Of a stretch of 64,000 bases of DNA, positions 9,491-18,527 are shown in pieces. A model generated the notes under the pieces. The model worked only from the letters and a program-made list of their open reading frames with translations, was not told the origin of the DNA and did not search any database. Numbering within the stretch: the first letter of the stretch is position 1; the number at the start of each line of letters is the position of its first letter. This stretch comes from Planctopirus ephydatiae (GTDB lineage Bacteria > Planctomycetota > Planctomycetia > Planctomycetales > Planctomycetaceae), in NCBI RefSeq assembly GCF_007752345.1, contig NZ_CP036299.1:2371001-2435000 (forward strand), read 5' to 3'. The translations under genes and the position numbers were made by a program.

Positions 9491-9533
9491 ATGCCCGTCT
9501 CGGAATTGTTCCGTGACGGGCATGTTCCATTTT
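9491..9533 (+). terminator. Terminator-like hairpin
   Basis: ATGCCCGTC pairs with GACGGGCAT, and inside it CGGAA pairs with TTCCG around a TTG loop, giving 14 pairs interrupted by a single T-T mismatch. It is followed a few bases later by a short T run (CATTTT). Besides this and the hairpin at 9302, the 9283-9701 gap shows nothing else. Confidence 0.5.
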
Positions 9534-9701
9534 CGCCGGTAGTCGACGGCTGTTGGCAAGCGTTCCTGTTGCCGGTGCTCTCTGAAAATCTCGACACAAA
9601 GCCGTTCTAGGCAAAGCGGCAGAAATTGCCTATAGTCGAGCCTAGGCTTTCTCGGTTCTTCAGGGAGATGGCAGGAAGCCCTGTGCAGAAGGAACTGCCC
9701 G

Positions 9702-10190
9702 ATGGATCGCCCGCACCTGTTTTCGATGTTGACGATTGGTTTGCTCATCCTGTCAGGACAGCTTTTCTCTGGTTGTGCTGGTGAAGGCCGCTATCTCACG
9801 CTGATGCCCAGGCCTGTGGCCACAGAACGGAAAGCGTCTGAAATTCATGACCCTTACCCCGAAAAGTATGTCGCCCCCGATACTTTTAACCGCCCGAGAG
9901 CATTCATTGCTCCGCGCACCGACGAACGCCAGTCATTCGATCTCCGTTCAATCCAGGCAACCGTTGGCCAGGCACGCCCAGGTTCTCCCTTTGCCGAGCA
10001 GCCGGTGCCCTATCGGAAACCAGAAGCAACTCCTCAATTGGTCTACGAACAGAGGCAGTTTCCCGGGCCTGATGGTGCCGCCACTATGGTCGCACGGCCT
10101 GATGGTGGTTTTCCGTCCAGTCGAGCGGCCATGGTTGCTGCTCCGCCTGTGGCGACAACTGCGAATGGTATTGCGGTTGATCCATTCTGA
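9702..10190 (+). CDS. Predicted lipoprotein, Pro-rich, unknown function
   Basis: This 162-residue protein has a signal peptide (LFSMLTIGLLILSGQ) ending in the lipobox FSGC, so it is probably lipid-anchored in the envelope. The mature part is rich in Pro, Arg and Ala, looks extended or disordered, and matches no domain I know. The next gene, encoding a secreted toroid protein, begins about 37 bases downstream, so the two are probably one transcript. A role accessory to that protein is a guess from position. Confidence 0.65.
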   Translation: MDRPHLFSMLTIGLLILSGQLFSGCAGEGRYLTLMPRPVATERKASEIHDPYPEKYVAPDTFNRPRAFIAPRTDERQSFDLRSIQATVGQARPGSPFAEQPVPYRKPEATPQLVYEQRQFPGPDGAATMVARPDGGFPSSRAAMVAAPPVATTANGIAVDPF

Positions 10191-10227
10191 TTGGCGTGGC
10201 TGGAAGCGAGATTTTTCGCCGGCAGTC

Positions 10228-11307
10228 ATGATCTATTTGCTGGCGGTCTCATTGGTCTTTGGGGGAAGAGTCGCTTCAGCACAAGTTCCTGAAAGATCGC
10301 CAGCGGATGCTCAAGTTGAAAAACCTTTCCCACGTCGGGATACCATCGAGATCGATGCCCGTAAGCTGCTGACACCCGCGACCGACGCCAGTATCAATAA
10401 GGGACTGGCTTTTCTCGCGGCCCGCCAGCATACCGATGGTTCGTTTGGTTCCGGGTCAATTTATCGGAGAAATGTGGCAGTCACTGGGTTGGCCGGCATG
10501 TCGATGCTGGCTGCAGGCAGTACTCCCAGCCGCGGTAAGTATGCGACGGAAATCAAGCTGTCGATCGACTTCATTCTCAAGCACTCCAAGCCCTCAGGCT
10601 ACATTCTTTGCGAGGAGAGTCCTTCGCATGGGCCCATGTATGGGCATGGCTTCGCGACACTTTATCTCGCGGAAGTCTATGGAATGACTCCTCAGGAAAA
10701 TGTGCGCACGGCCCTGAAAAATGCCGTGAATCTGATTGTCGGCTCGCAAAATCCCGAAGGAGGATGGCGTTATGACCCGGATGGAAAGGATGCCGATATT
10801 TCGGTGACTGTCTGTCAGATGATGGCTTTGAGGGCAGCCCGAAATGCCGGAATTGCCGTCCCTCGGGAAACTGTCGACCGTTGCACCGAGTATGTGAAGA
10901 AATGCCAGAATGGTGATGGGGGATTCCGGTATCGACTGGAGCCCCGACCTCAAAGCCAGTTTCCAAGATCTGCTGCAGCAGTGGTGGCCTTGAACAGTGC
11001 TGGTATTTATGACGGGCCAGAAGTTCGCAATGGGATTGAGTACCTGCTGAGGTTTTCACCCAGAGCAGAACTCTTTCGCTATGAGAATCATTTCTATTAC
11101 GGCCATTACTATGCAGTGCAGGTGATGTGGCATCGCGGCGGTGAAGGGTGGGAAAACTGGTACTCTGGCATTCGAGATGAACTGGTCGAGCGGCAACTCC
11201 CCGATGGAAGCTGGCCCGATTCACTGATTTGTGCCGAGTATGGCACCGCCATGGCCTGTCTGATTCTGCAAATGCCCAATAACTATCTGCCAATCTTTCA
11301 GCGATAA
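10228..11307 (+). CDS. Secreted alpha/alpha-toroid protein (prenyltransferase/squalene oxidase repeat)
   Basis: This protein carries several repeats of the prenyltransferase/squalene-cyclase type: RQHTDGSFG, SQNPEGGWRYD, CQNGDGGFRY and RQLPDGSWPD, each ending in a QxxDGGW-like core. From the chosen ATG it has 359 residues with a signal peptide (IYLLAVSLVFGGRVASA), so it is exported, unlike true terpene cyclases. A DADIS segment sits where class II cyclases have DxDD, so the acid catalytic motif is incomplete. The open frame extends further upstream through the previous gene, and the start has no obvious ribosome binding site, so the exact start is uncertain. Such secreted toroid proteins are common in planctomycetes, with unknown function. 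It is followed after 11 bases by the next gene. Confidence 0.8.
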   Translation: MIYLLAVSLVFGGRVASAQVPERSPADAQVEKPFPRRDTIEIDARKLLTPATDASINKGLAFLAARQHTDGSFGSGSIYRRNVAVTGLAGMSMLAAGSTPSRGKYATEIKLSIDFILKHSKPSGYILCEESPSHGPMYGHGFATLYLAEVYGMTPQENVRTALKNAVNLIVGSQNPEGGWRYDPDGKDADISVTVCQMMALRAARNAGIAVPRETVDRCTEYVKKCQNGDGGFRYRLEPRPQSQFPRSAAAVVALNSAGIYDGPEVRNGIEYLLRFSPRAELFRYENHFYYGHYYAVQVMWHRGGEGWENWYSGIRDELVERQLPDGSWPDSLICAEYGTAMACLILQMPNNYLPIFQR

Positions 11308-11318
11308 CGGGCTCGCCT

Positions 11319-12629
11319 GTGAACACTCGACTCCTGATCTACAGTGCTTTGATGCCCGTTTATCTGCTCGGCTCGATACCAGTTTGGAGTGCTGATCACG
11401 AACCCGCTTTGCCAGCTCGTATTCTACTCGTCAATGCGGAGGTGATTACAGCGCATCAGGTGCGAATGGATGGAAATGAACTGGCGATCACTGCGGATGA
11501 TGGGACTCCATCGCGCTGGCCGTGGAAAGAAATCGCTCGCATTGATTTTCGTTCTGAGACGAAAGCAGCTTTCGATGTGCTTCCGTTGCCTCAACACGAA
11601 ATCTGGTTGACCAATGGCGACCGGATTGCCGCATTCGTCAAAGAGATACAAGACGAAAAACTCCAGATTGGCTGGGTCGAACAAACCAATTGGCAGGCTG
11701 AGCCAATCCCGCTGGAATCGGTCGAAGTGGCTGTTTTGAAAGCACCGACCAGTTCCTTTGCCAGAGCCAGTTTTCGCAGACGAATCCAATCATTGAGAGA
11801 CACTGCGGCTCGAAAGGACGATGTGGCACTTCTCTCCAATGGTGACGAATTGCCGGGGGAATTCATAGAACTTGGTCCCGAGCAGGCGACCTTGATGCGT
11901 TCTAAAGAATCGGTGCAGGTTCCTCGTTTTCGAATGGCGGCACTTGTCTTTAATGAAGAACTTCTGGTCGCACCTCAGGCTGCCAAGCAACGCTGGCGAG
12001 TGGTGACCAATGACGGCTCAGCCTTTACGGTTCGAGAACTCCGAACTGTCAGTGGCGAAAAAGAACTTCCCGTAAAGCTCGAATTTCTGCTGATGACGGG
12101 AACTCGACTGGTTGTTCCTATTCAGGATATTCTAACTATTGAGTTTGCTCCCGATTCGCTCCAATGGCTCGATGATCTGCCACTGGAATCTCATGCCTGG
12201 CACCCCTGGCTCCCGGCGACCGTTCAAGGCTCCTCAGCGAGCAAAATCAATCTTCTCACCAGACAGACGAGCAGGAATCGTCTCACGGGGATTCATGAAG
12301 GATTTGACGAAACCGCGTTCTGGTCACTCAGCATGTCTCCGGAAGAAGTATTGACCTGGCGGTTAGCAAATGGGGCATATCAACTCTCAGGGCGAGTCCA
12401 CGTTTCGGGTGTCACCACACTTTCGGCTGCTGCCAAGGCCAGTATCGAGCAGAATGGAGAAACTCTCTGGGGCAGCCAGGAACTGAACCTCGAAAACAAA
12501 TTGGAAACGTTCCAGTTAGATCTCATCGGGACTGCGGAAGAAAAGCTGACTTTCAGAGCGAAGAGTGGCCCGGCGGGCGATCAGGGGATGCAATTGATCT
12601 GGAGCAATGTCTCACTGCGGGTCAAGTAG
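11319..12629 (+). CDS. Secreted protein with repeated NGD-type barrel motifs
   Basis: This 436-residue protein has a signal peptide (LLIYSALMPVYLLGSIPVWS) and is probably exported. At least three copies of a short barrel-like unit follow: WLTNGDRIAAFVKEI, LLSNGDELPGEFIEL, and, more diverged, an N-terminal unit ending WPWKEIARIDF. Each unit pairs a surface NGD turn with a hydrophobic beta pattern, which suggests small SH3/LSm-like barrels; the fold is inferred. The C-terminal half (from about residue 280) looks like a separate beta-rich carbohydrate-binding-type module. The GTG start lies 11 bases after the toroid gene, so the two are probably cotranscribed. Function is unknown. Confidence 0.7.
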   Translation: MNTRLLIYSALMPVYLLGSIPVWSADHEPALPARILLVNAEVITAHQVRMDGNELAITADDGTPSRWPWKEIARIDFRSETKAAFDVLPLPQHEIWLTNGDRIAAFVKEIQDEKLQIGWVEQTNWQAEPIPLESVEVAVLKAPTSSFARASFRRRIQSLRDTAARKDDVALLSNGDELPGEFIELGPEQATLMRSKESVQVPRFRMAALVFNEELLVAPQAAKQRWRVVTNDGSAFTVRELRTVSGEKELPVKLEFLLMTGTRLVVPIQDILTIEFAPDSLQWLDDLPLESHAWHPWLPATVQGSSASKINLLTRQTSRNRLTGIHEGFDETAFWSLSMSPEEVLTWRLANGAYQLSGRVHVSGVTTLSAAAKASIEQNGETLWGSQELNLENKLETFQLDLIGTAEEKLTFRAKSGPAGDQGMQLIWSNVSLRVK

Positions 12630-12787
12630 CGGGAATTGAACCGTTAACGATGATTTGTGTGTATGCTTACAATTTGCACATGTTTCAGTTCGCTTGCTGA
12701 TTGCGATGGACGTTGTTCCGTTTGCTGCATTTCAGCCAGTTCACCTGTGGACGACCTTCGATCAATGCCTCTCAGACAGACCTCGTT

Positions 12788-14587
12788 GTGACTGAAAAAA
12801 AACTTTTCTTACAAGCGGGATTCAAGCTCCTGCCATGGCTGCTCAAGCTGTGGCCGGGTCTGTTTTTTCTTCTGACGGCGATCTGGTTGACGTGGCCCAT
12901 GTCGACAACGCTCTTTACGGCCATCCCGATCGGACTCGAAGGAGAGGCCACAGTACCGCTGTTTAATCTCTGGACCATCTGGTGGAACATTGACCGATTG
13001 GGACACGGATTTGCGGAGTATTGGCATGCGCCGATCTTCTCTCCTGCGCGGCTCACATTCGCACTTTCAGAGCCACAGCCTACCACGATGCTCCTGGCCC
13101 CCGTCTATGTCGTCACTGATTCCATGATTCTCTGCTACAACCTGGCTGTGTTGATCTTACTCGCGATGTGTGGACATGCGAGTTGGTCATTGCTCCGGTT
13201 GGTCCATGTTTCGCCCCCTATGGCAGTATTGGGTGGCTTACTTATCCAGCGACTTCCCTTTTTGTTCTGGCAAATGGGTGTGTTGCAGTTGTTGGCACTG
13301 GCGGGGCCCATCTGGACGATCTACTGGATTTTGAAATGTTGCCGGGGGCCAGGTTGGAGAACCTCTTTGGGTTTGGGCTTGAGTTTTGGATTGACGTACT
13401 GGTCTTGCAACTATTTTGGCCTGCTTCTGAGTTTATCTATAGGAATCAGTGGACTGCTGCTGATCACCGCTGGCTGGTTTTTGCTCCCCGAGTGGAGACG
13501 CTGGAAAGTCTGGGCCAGCCTGATTGCAGCGGCAATACTGGCGGCCTGTCTGATCGGGCCGATAGCGCGCGTTCAGCAGGAAGCCGCCCGTGAAGAGAAA
13601 TGGCAAGCCGAGCGGCCGTTAGAACTCGTGCAGAATCTCTCGGCCCGCTGGAGTGATTACACCTGGTCACTCACAGCCCGACTGGGGGATTATCCCACAG
13701 CGATTGAGCCAGCTCGGCAAAACATCTGGCGCATGGGCTGTGGTGCTGTCGTGACGATCCTCGGTGCATGGGGACTCGTTGTAGGACTCTATCGGCAGGA
13801 TCGAAGGCTGCTGACTTGTGCCGTGCTGACATTCAGTGTGGTTTCGCTGCTCCTTTCCTTTGGGCCGGAGTACGAGGTTTTCGGTTGGTCGCCATCGTTA
13901 TGGCTGCGCGATCATTATCCTGGATTTTCTCATTTGCGCAGCCCCTTTCGATTCGGCGTCTTTGTCCAACTGGGATGGCACTTGTTGGCTATTCAAGGGG
14001 CGGAAGCTTTTTCATTGGATCGCTGGAGATGGTTCCGAAAGTTCGTCGAAAGAGGGCCAGATCATGAGATCGGCTGGCGACAGCTCAGCCTGCAGGCGCT
14101 GCTGACTTCGCCGGCCATCCTCGTACTTGGATTGGCTGTTTATGAGGTCTGGCCCGCGGCACAGGTCTGTCATCCTGTGCCGCAGGTTCATCCGACGCCT
14201 CAGTGGATTGATGATCTCCGGCAGAAGACGGAGCCGCATGAAGTGCTTGCTTGCTTACCATTTGCTAATGGAAGCGATGCCAGTGCGTACGAATCCACCA
14301 CCCTGTGGATGTACTGGCAAGCTCGGCATCATCGCCCCATGGTGAATGGTTACTCAGGGTTCTTTCCTGACGCTTATCTGGAGTTGCGGGATGCCATGGA
14401 GACTTTCCCCAGCGATGAATCGATGCGGCTGCTGACTCTGGCGGGAGTGAGGTATCTGGTGATCGATACCAGTGTCTGTCCGGTCAACGAATGGAAAGAG
14501 ATGGCCCTGTTTCGAGATCAGACCGAAATCTGCTTCGAAGATCCACAGGCGGGGATTGCGGTCTATCGTTACACGCCGCGGCTTTGA
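12788..14587 (+). CDS. Large polytopic membrane protein, GT-C/YfhO-like topology
   Basis: This is a membrane protein of about 600 residues with some ten to twelve predicted transmembrane helices, beginning with LLKLWPGLFFLLTAIWLTWP, and a soluble C-terminal domain. The conserved-looking loop FNLWTIWWNIDRL followed by FSPARLTFALSEPQPTTML is typical of membrane glycosyltransferase (GT-C) and YfhO-like proteins, which use lipid-linked sugars. No catalytic residues can be pinned down. The frame is open further upstream to a TTG at 12701; the GTG at 12788 is preferred because the extra 29 residues look non-coding, but neither has a clear ribosome binding site. It converges on the cvpA gene. Confidence 0.65.
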   Translation: MTEKKLFLQAGFKLLPWLLKLWPGLFFLLTAIWLTWPMSTTLFTAIPIGLEGEATVPLFNLWTIWWNIDRLGHGFAEYWHAPIFSPARLTFALSEPQPTTMLLAPVYVVTDSMILCYNLAVLILLAMCGHASWSLLRLVHVSPPMAVLGGLLIQRLPFLFWQMGVLQLLALAGPIWTIYWILKCCRGPGWRTSLGLGLSFGLTYWSCNYFGLLLSLSIGISGLLLITAGWFLLPEWRRWKVWASLIAAAILAACLIGPIARVQQEAAREEKWQAERPLELVQNLSARWSDYTWSLTARLGDYPTAIEPARQNIWRMGCGAVVTILGAWGLVVGLYRQDRRLLTCAVLTFSVVSLLLSFGPEYEVFGWSPSLWLRDHYPGFSHLRSPFRFGVFVQLGWHLLAIQGAEAFSLDRWRWFRKFVERGPDHEIGWRQLSLQALLTSPAILVLGLAVYEVWPAAQVCHPVPQVHPTPQWIDDLRQKTEPHEVLACLPFANGSDASAYESTTLWMYWQARHHRPMVNGYSGFFPDAYLELRDAMETFPSDESMRLLTLAGVRYLVIDTSVCPVNEWKEMALFRDQTEICFEDPQAGIAVYRYTPRL

Positions 14588-14649
14588 AGCGAGTTTTCTC
14601 AACAGCCTGATTGCGAGAAGTGAACCATTCCCGGTGAATCAGAATCGTT

Positions 14650-15879
14650 CTAGTAACCACCCGAGGAGGATCGTCTTGGTGCCGGACTCGTGGTCGAGTT
14701 GTTGCCGGAAGGATAACTGCTGTTGGGATAGCTGCTGCTCTGATAGCTGCTTCCGGGATAGTTGCCCGAGGTGGGGCGATTGAATGAATCGGGCCAGCTT
14801 TCGCGAATGCTGCGATCCAGTTCGTCACGCATCCGGCCGACGGCGGGGGCAATCACCTGGTCGCGAACAAAGTCGCGAGTCACACTGGAGGCATCGAACA
14901 AGGGGGCATCGCCACCTTCCGCATTATCACCCCACAAAACGGGCGAATAAGGACGGACTGATTCACTGCGATAATTCGACTGACTTGTTGATTCGTAATT
15001 GCGAGGCGGTGCAAAGCGATCATCCGCAGAATTTCGAGTGGGGGCCGAGTAGGGGTTTTCGCGGGTGTTGTTCGAGCCGCCATAAGGATCGTAATTCCGG
15101 AAGCGATCCCGCGAGTTGTTTGCAGGAAGGTTTTGACGGGGTTGAGCAGCAGGAGGCTCGGAACCAGGATTTGAAGTCTGCCCCCAAAGTTGATCCCACA
15201 TCTGGGTCAACCGACTGCTCGATGAGCCTTGTGAGACTGGTTGCGTGGGAACTTCACTGGAAGATCTGCGACTCCGATCCGTCAGTTCCCCAGGCTCTGG
15301 GCGAGCCGGTGAAGGACGAACTCCAGGGCGCGATCTGTTCCCAGAGTAGGCATTGCTGTCCTCATTTCGATACGCAATTGAGTCAGTCTGGAATTCGCGG
15401 AGATAGGGCGAAAGGGTATTGCGAAATGTTTCAGGCATGAGGGGCAACGCTTCCCCAATGATGAGTCGAGCAATCGAATGAGATTCCGTCTGCAGAATCA
15501 TTTGGCGAGCAGCGGGTGAAACTGTGATGAGCAGGACAGTCACGACCACAGTGAGAATCACCCCTTTGATGGCCCCCAGCAGGAATCCCAGATGCTTGTC
15601 AAACTCGGCCAGCTTGAGTTTTTCGAGTGACTCCTTGACCGAACGAATCATCAGGTAGACCGCGAGTGAGACTGCCACATAAACGGCAATGAGTGCCAGG
15701 ACATCGGCCAGAGGTGGGTCACCAAACAGAGGTGCCAGTGAGGGAGAAACAGGCCCTGCGACCATGTACCCTAGGATTAAAGAGGCGACTGGAGCCACCT
15801 GCCATGCGAGACCGCGCCAAGCACCCTGAATGGCCATACCGACCACAATCAGCAGCATCACGATGTCGTAAGTGGTCAT
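14650..15879 (-). CDS. CvpA family membrane protein with long disordered tail
   Basis: Residues 1 to about 165 form a CvpA (colicin V production) domain with four predicted membrane helices, for example IVMLLIVVGMAIQGAWRGLA and FLLGAIKGVILTVVVTVLL. The remaining 240 residues are low-complexity, rich in Ser, Pro, Asn and Arg, with SSYPNSSYPSG-like repeats near the end. CvpA proteins are inner-membrane proteins linked to secretion or envelope homeostasis; the tail is unusual and its role is unknown. The ATG at 15879 is preferred over the in-frame TTG two codons earlier and overlaps the stop of the upstream small ORF as ATGA, which suggests translational coupling. Confidence 0.85.
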   Translation of the reverse strand: MTTYDIVMLLIVVGMAIQGAWRGLAWQVAPVASLILGYMVAGPVSPSLAPLFGDPPLADVLALIAVYVAVSLAVYLMIRSVKESLEKLKLAEFDKHLGFLLGAIKGVILTVVVTVLLITVSPAARQMILQTESHSIARLIIGEALPLMPETFRNTLSPYLREFQTDSIAYRNEDSNAYSGNRSRPGVRPSPARPEPGELTDRSRRSSSEVPTQPVSQGSSSSRLTQMWDQLWGQTSNPGSEPPAAQPRQNLPANNSRDRFRNYDPYGGSNNTRENPYSAPTRNSADDRFAPPRNYESTSQSNYRSESVRPYSPVLWGDNAEGGDAPLFDASSVTRDFVRDQVIAPAVGRMRDELDRSIRESWPDSFNRPTSGNYPGSSYQSSSYPNSSYPSGNNSTTSPAPRRSSSGGY

Positions 15880-16085
15880 GAGCAATGCCCTTGAATCTGG
15901 CGAACCAATTCCAGCTTTCGTTGCCGATTTGCAGGGAGGAGGAATCCCCCATTTTCGGTGATGAACTTAAAAGCTGGAATCTGTGGGGAATCTGACAGAG
16001 TTTGTCCTTCTGATACAGAGCAGTTTGCACCAACCACAGCAGTTTCAGCGCCAACCGTTACTGAAATGATCCGGAGCGAATTCAT
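15876..16085 (-). CDS. Small ORF coupled to cvpA, unknown function
   Basis: This frame encodes 69 residues from the ATG at 16085 (MNSLRIISVTVGAETAVVG at the start, ending LPANRQRKLELVRQIQGHCS). No domain is recognised. It is supported by its position: the stop overlaps the cvpA start as ATGA, and the start lies within the last 41 bases of the membrane hydrolase gene, a typical arrangement of translationally coupled genes. No strong ribosome binding site is visible, so it may be read by reinitiation. The frame stays open for another 37 codons upstream. Confidence 0.5.
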   Translation of the reverse strand: MNSLRIISVTVGAETAVVGANCSVSEGQTLSDSPQIPAFKFITENGGFLLPANRQRKLELVRQIQGHCS

Positions 16086-17025
16086 CAGACTTGCGAACTT
16101 CTGACCAGGTGTCCGAACCTCGACTCTTTGTTGGGTCACGGGGAGGTGTCCATCTTTGCGATGGAGGCACAGGCGCGGATTGTGACCAGGGGTCAATTGG
16201 CTGATTCCCGGTTGATCGAGAGGGAGTTCTGGCCCAGTCTCTTTCAGGTGGTTGCTCTATGGTTGGAGATGTTTCGCGTGAACTCCGGCTCTGTGGAGAG
16301 TTTCTGGGAGGAATCGCCGCGGATTTCTGGTTTGTTTCGTTTGTTGCAAAAGCCGAGATGGACGGGACGAAGCCAGCCATACGCTGTTTCACTTCGGGAG
16401 ATGCATCACGCAGGACAAAGAGTCCCAGCAGCAGGAGCATGCCGTAAGTGGCTGAGGTTGCTGTGGGGTCGTTGCTGAAGAATTTGAGAGCTGTACCAAA
16501 GGATTTTTTGAGAGTCGGGACAGCACCATTCAGATTGACACTCCAGATTTCATCCAGCACCAGATGAGTGGTATAGCCCAGCATGACGGCGATGGTTTTA
16601 TAGATACGAGCTCCATGCATATCGGCATCGCAGATCAAAAAACCAATCATGCCGGCAATGGCAATGGCAGGGATACTATGGAACATTCCCCGGTGAATCG
16701 TGAAACGCTTCAGAAGTGTTCCGATGGCAAAGCGAATAAATAGATAAAGAGGAATGCCCACGAGAACGAGTTGTTCGGCTGAGAGCCCCGATGAGATCAG
16801 GCGATTCATCAAAATCATCGGAATAATGGCGGCTGCAAAGGTGATCGTTTCCCGAGCAGGGATTCCCGAATCGCTGTCGAGATCGGGCATCATTCCCGCA
16901 ATGGTTACAAAGCCACCAGCCAGCAGGCAGGTGGGGACTGGCATTTGCAATGTGTAGTAGCCCCAGTAGGCATACCCCGTGCCTACTGCTGCTGCGACGC
17001 CAATATGTGTCTGAAAGCCCGCCAT
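16045..17025 (-). CDS. Membrane-bound metal-dependent hydrolase, YdjM family
   Basis: This protein of about 326 residues belongs to the YdjM/DUF457 family of membrane-bound, putatively zinc-dependent hydrolases. The conserved polar residues are present: the first His in FQTHIG, PDLDSDSG, HRGMFHS and THLVLDE, embedded between hydrophobic helices. The C-terminal 100 residues are a Pro/Ser/Arg-rich, probably cytoplasmic and disordered tail. The ATG at 17025 fits the family N-terminus (MAGFQTHIG); the frame is open 29 codons further. It lies upstream of the small ORF and cvpA, likely in one transcript. The substrate of the family is not established. Confidence 0.82.
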   Translation of the reverse strand: MAGFQTHIGVAAAVGTGYAYWGYYTLQMPVPTCLLAGGFVTIAGMMPDLDSDSGIPARETITFAAAIIPMILMNRLISSGLSAEQLVLVGIPLYLFIRFAIGTLLKRFTIHRGMFHSIPAIAIAGMIGFLICDADMHGARIYKTIAVMLGYTTHLVLDEIWSVNLNGAVPTLKKSFGTALKFFSNDPTATSATYGMLLLLGLFVLRDASPEVKQRMAGFVPSISAFATNETNQKSAAIPPRNSPQSRSSRETSPTIEQPPERDWARTPSRSTGNQPIDPWSQSAPVPPSQRWTPPRDPTKSRGSDTWSEVRKSDEFAPDHFSNGWR

Positions 17026-17237
17026 GGAGCCATTCCGTTGGAGACACCAGATCGAGAATTTGAGCCAGTGGAGTTGGCCCGTCGAGCAATCGTGCAAGAC
17101 TCCTTCTCGCACAGGGGATACGGTGCAAGATATATGCCGGTCGCTTGGGGTGGGTCAATGCAACTCTTTGCCAATTGAGGGGGTTATGGCGATGATCGGC
17201 AGTTTATGCCGGTGATGAGGTGTGGCAGAAAGCAGCT

Positions 17238-18197
17238 TCATGCGCTTTGGGAGAAGGCAGGGCAGACACGGTTGAGCCAGTTCATGCTCTGTTCGAGGAA
17301 CAACGCGTGGCAAGGTTCGAATTCGATGGTGTGAGCCGCCTCTGCATACCACTGGAGTTCGTGGGGAAGTGGCGAATGTTGAAGTTCTTTCTGGAAAAGA
17401 GCTTGAGTGCGATGGCTGTCAATTATCTGATCCTGGCCGGCCAAAGCGAGGAAGACAGGTCTTTGAGGATGGCTCAGCCCCTGGAGCGCCAGCGGCCCCA
17501 ATTGATGGTGGTGCCAGAAAAATCGTAACGTGGCTTCCCTGAGGGCGAGAGAGTCACGAGCAATAAACTCCTGAGCAGAGATGTTTCTGGTGAAACGCTC
17601 AGGTTCCAGCCCGGGAATTTTTTTGAGCTTTGGGCTCATTGAGGTGTTTTGAACGAATTTCAATAGTAATTTCTGCAATCGATTCGGCTCGATCCGGGGA
17701 CAGATCCCTGGGTACAACAGCATGCAGGCTGAGATTTTTTCAGGCCACAAACTCGCATAGGCGGCTGCCAGGCGACCACCCCAACTCAGTCCTGCCAGCA
17801 CAATCTGAGGCTGGAATGATTCCACGGATCGGTCATGAAATGACGGCCTTAGTGCGCCCGTCGTGAGGCTTCTGGCAAAGTTGATCCATGCGGAAATGTC
17901 GAACAACCAGCGTTCAACATGCTGGACATCACCTCGATTGGTGGTGTTGGTTCCCGATCCTCGTCGATCAGGCGCAATGACCAGCCAGCCTTGATGAGCC
18001 CAATAGGAGCAGGATCGATAGTACCAGCCTGAGTGGCTTTGTATGCCATGCAGCAGAATAAGAGCACGACCAGTCGGTTGGGTCGGTTGCCAGAGGCGAT
18101 AATTCAGCACATAGCCATCGGACATGACCAACTGCTGCGGTTCGGGAAGAGAGGCAAGTGCCGGTTGCGGATCGCTCATCGAATGGCCTGGCAGCAT
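17238..18197 (-). CDS. Alpha/beta hydrolase (monoacylglycerol-lipase-like)
   Basis: This 319-residue protein is a serine hydrolase of the alpha/beta fold. The oxyanion region is LILLHGIQSHSGWY, the nucleophile elbow is GLSWGG, and the acid and histidine members are likely in LALAGQDQIID and AAHTIEF. The D-R-RG-SG segment (APDRRGSG) is typical of the lysophospholipase and monoacylglycerol lipase group. No signal peptide is seen, so it probably acts in the cytosol. The start could also be the ATG at 18179, six codons in. The substrate is unknown. Confidence 0.85.
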   Translation of the reverse strand: MLPGHSMSDPQPALASLPEPQQLVMSDGYVLNYRLWQPTQPTGRALILLHGIQSHSGWYYRSCSYWAHQGWLVIAPDRRGSGTNTTNRGDVQHVERWLFDISAWINFARSLTTGALRPSFHDRSVESFQPQIVLAGLSWGGRLAAAYASLWPEKISACMLLYPGICPRIEPNRLQKLLLKFVQNTSMSPKLKKIPGLEPERFTRNISAQEFIARDSLALREATLRFFWHHHQLGPLALQGLSHPQRPVFLALAGQDQIIDSHRTQALFQKELQHSPLPHELQWYAEAAHTIEFEPCHALFLEQSMNWLNRVCPAFSQSA

Positions 18198-18509
18198 GCT
18201 TGTTAATCCTGTCTTATTCGATGCTCAGGTCGTTTTTCCCAGGTGATGATCTTCGGGTCGCAGGGGGAATGTGGCCCAACCCCAAAGGGATGACAAGCTG
18301 ATCGGCTTCTATGGAAGCCTGTTGAGAATTGCCATTTGCTGGTTCGTCGGCAAGATAGCTGTGTTCCGGGCCGTCGAACAGATAGATTTGACGGGTTGTG
18401 AAGTGAGCCAGTCGTTGCAACTCTTTCAGTTAAAGACGATCTTGTCTCTCGGTCATTGAAGCCACTTGAGTGGAATCGACGCTCGCTTTTCGAAAATTGA
18501 CCGTCAGGT
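18198..18509. other. Divergent intergenic region, nothing recognised
   Basis: This stretch separates the minus-strand hydrolase from the plus-strand glycosyltransferase and must hold their promoters. I saw no convincing promoter, repeat or RNA gene. Confidence 0.45.
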
Positions 18510-18527
18510 TTGCTAAGGGACGTGTTT

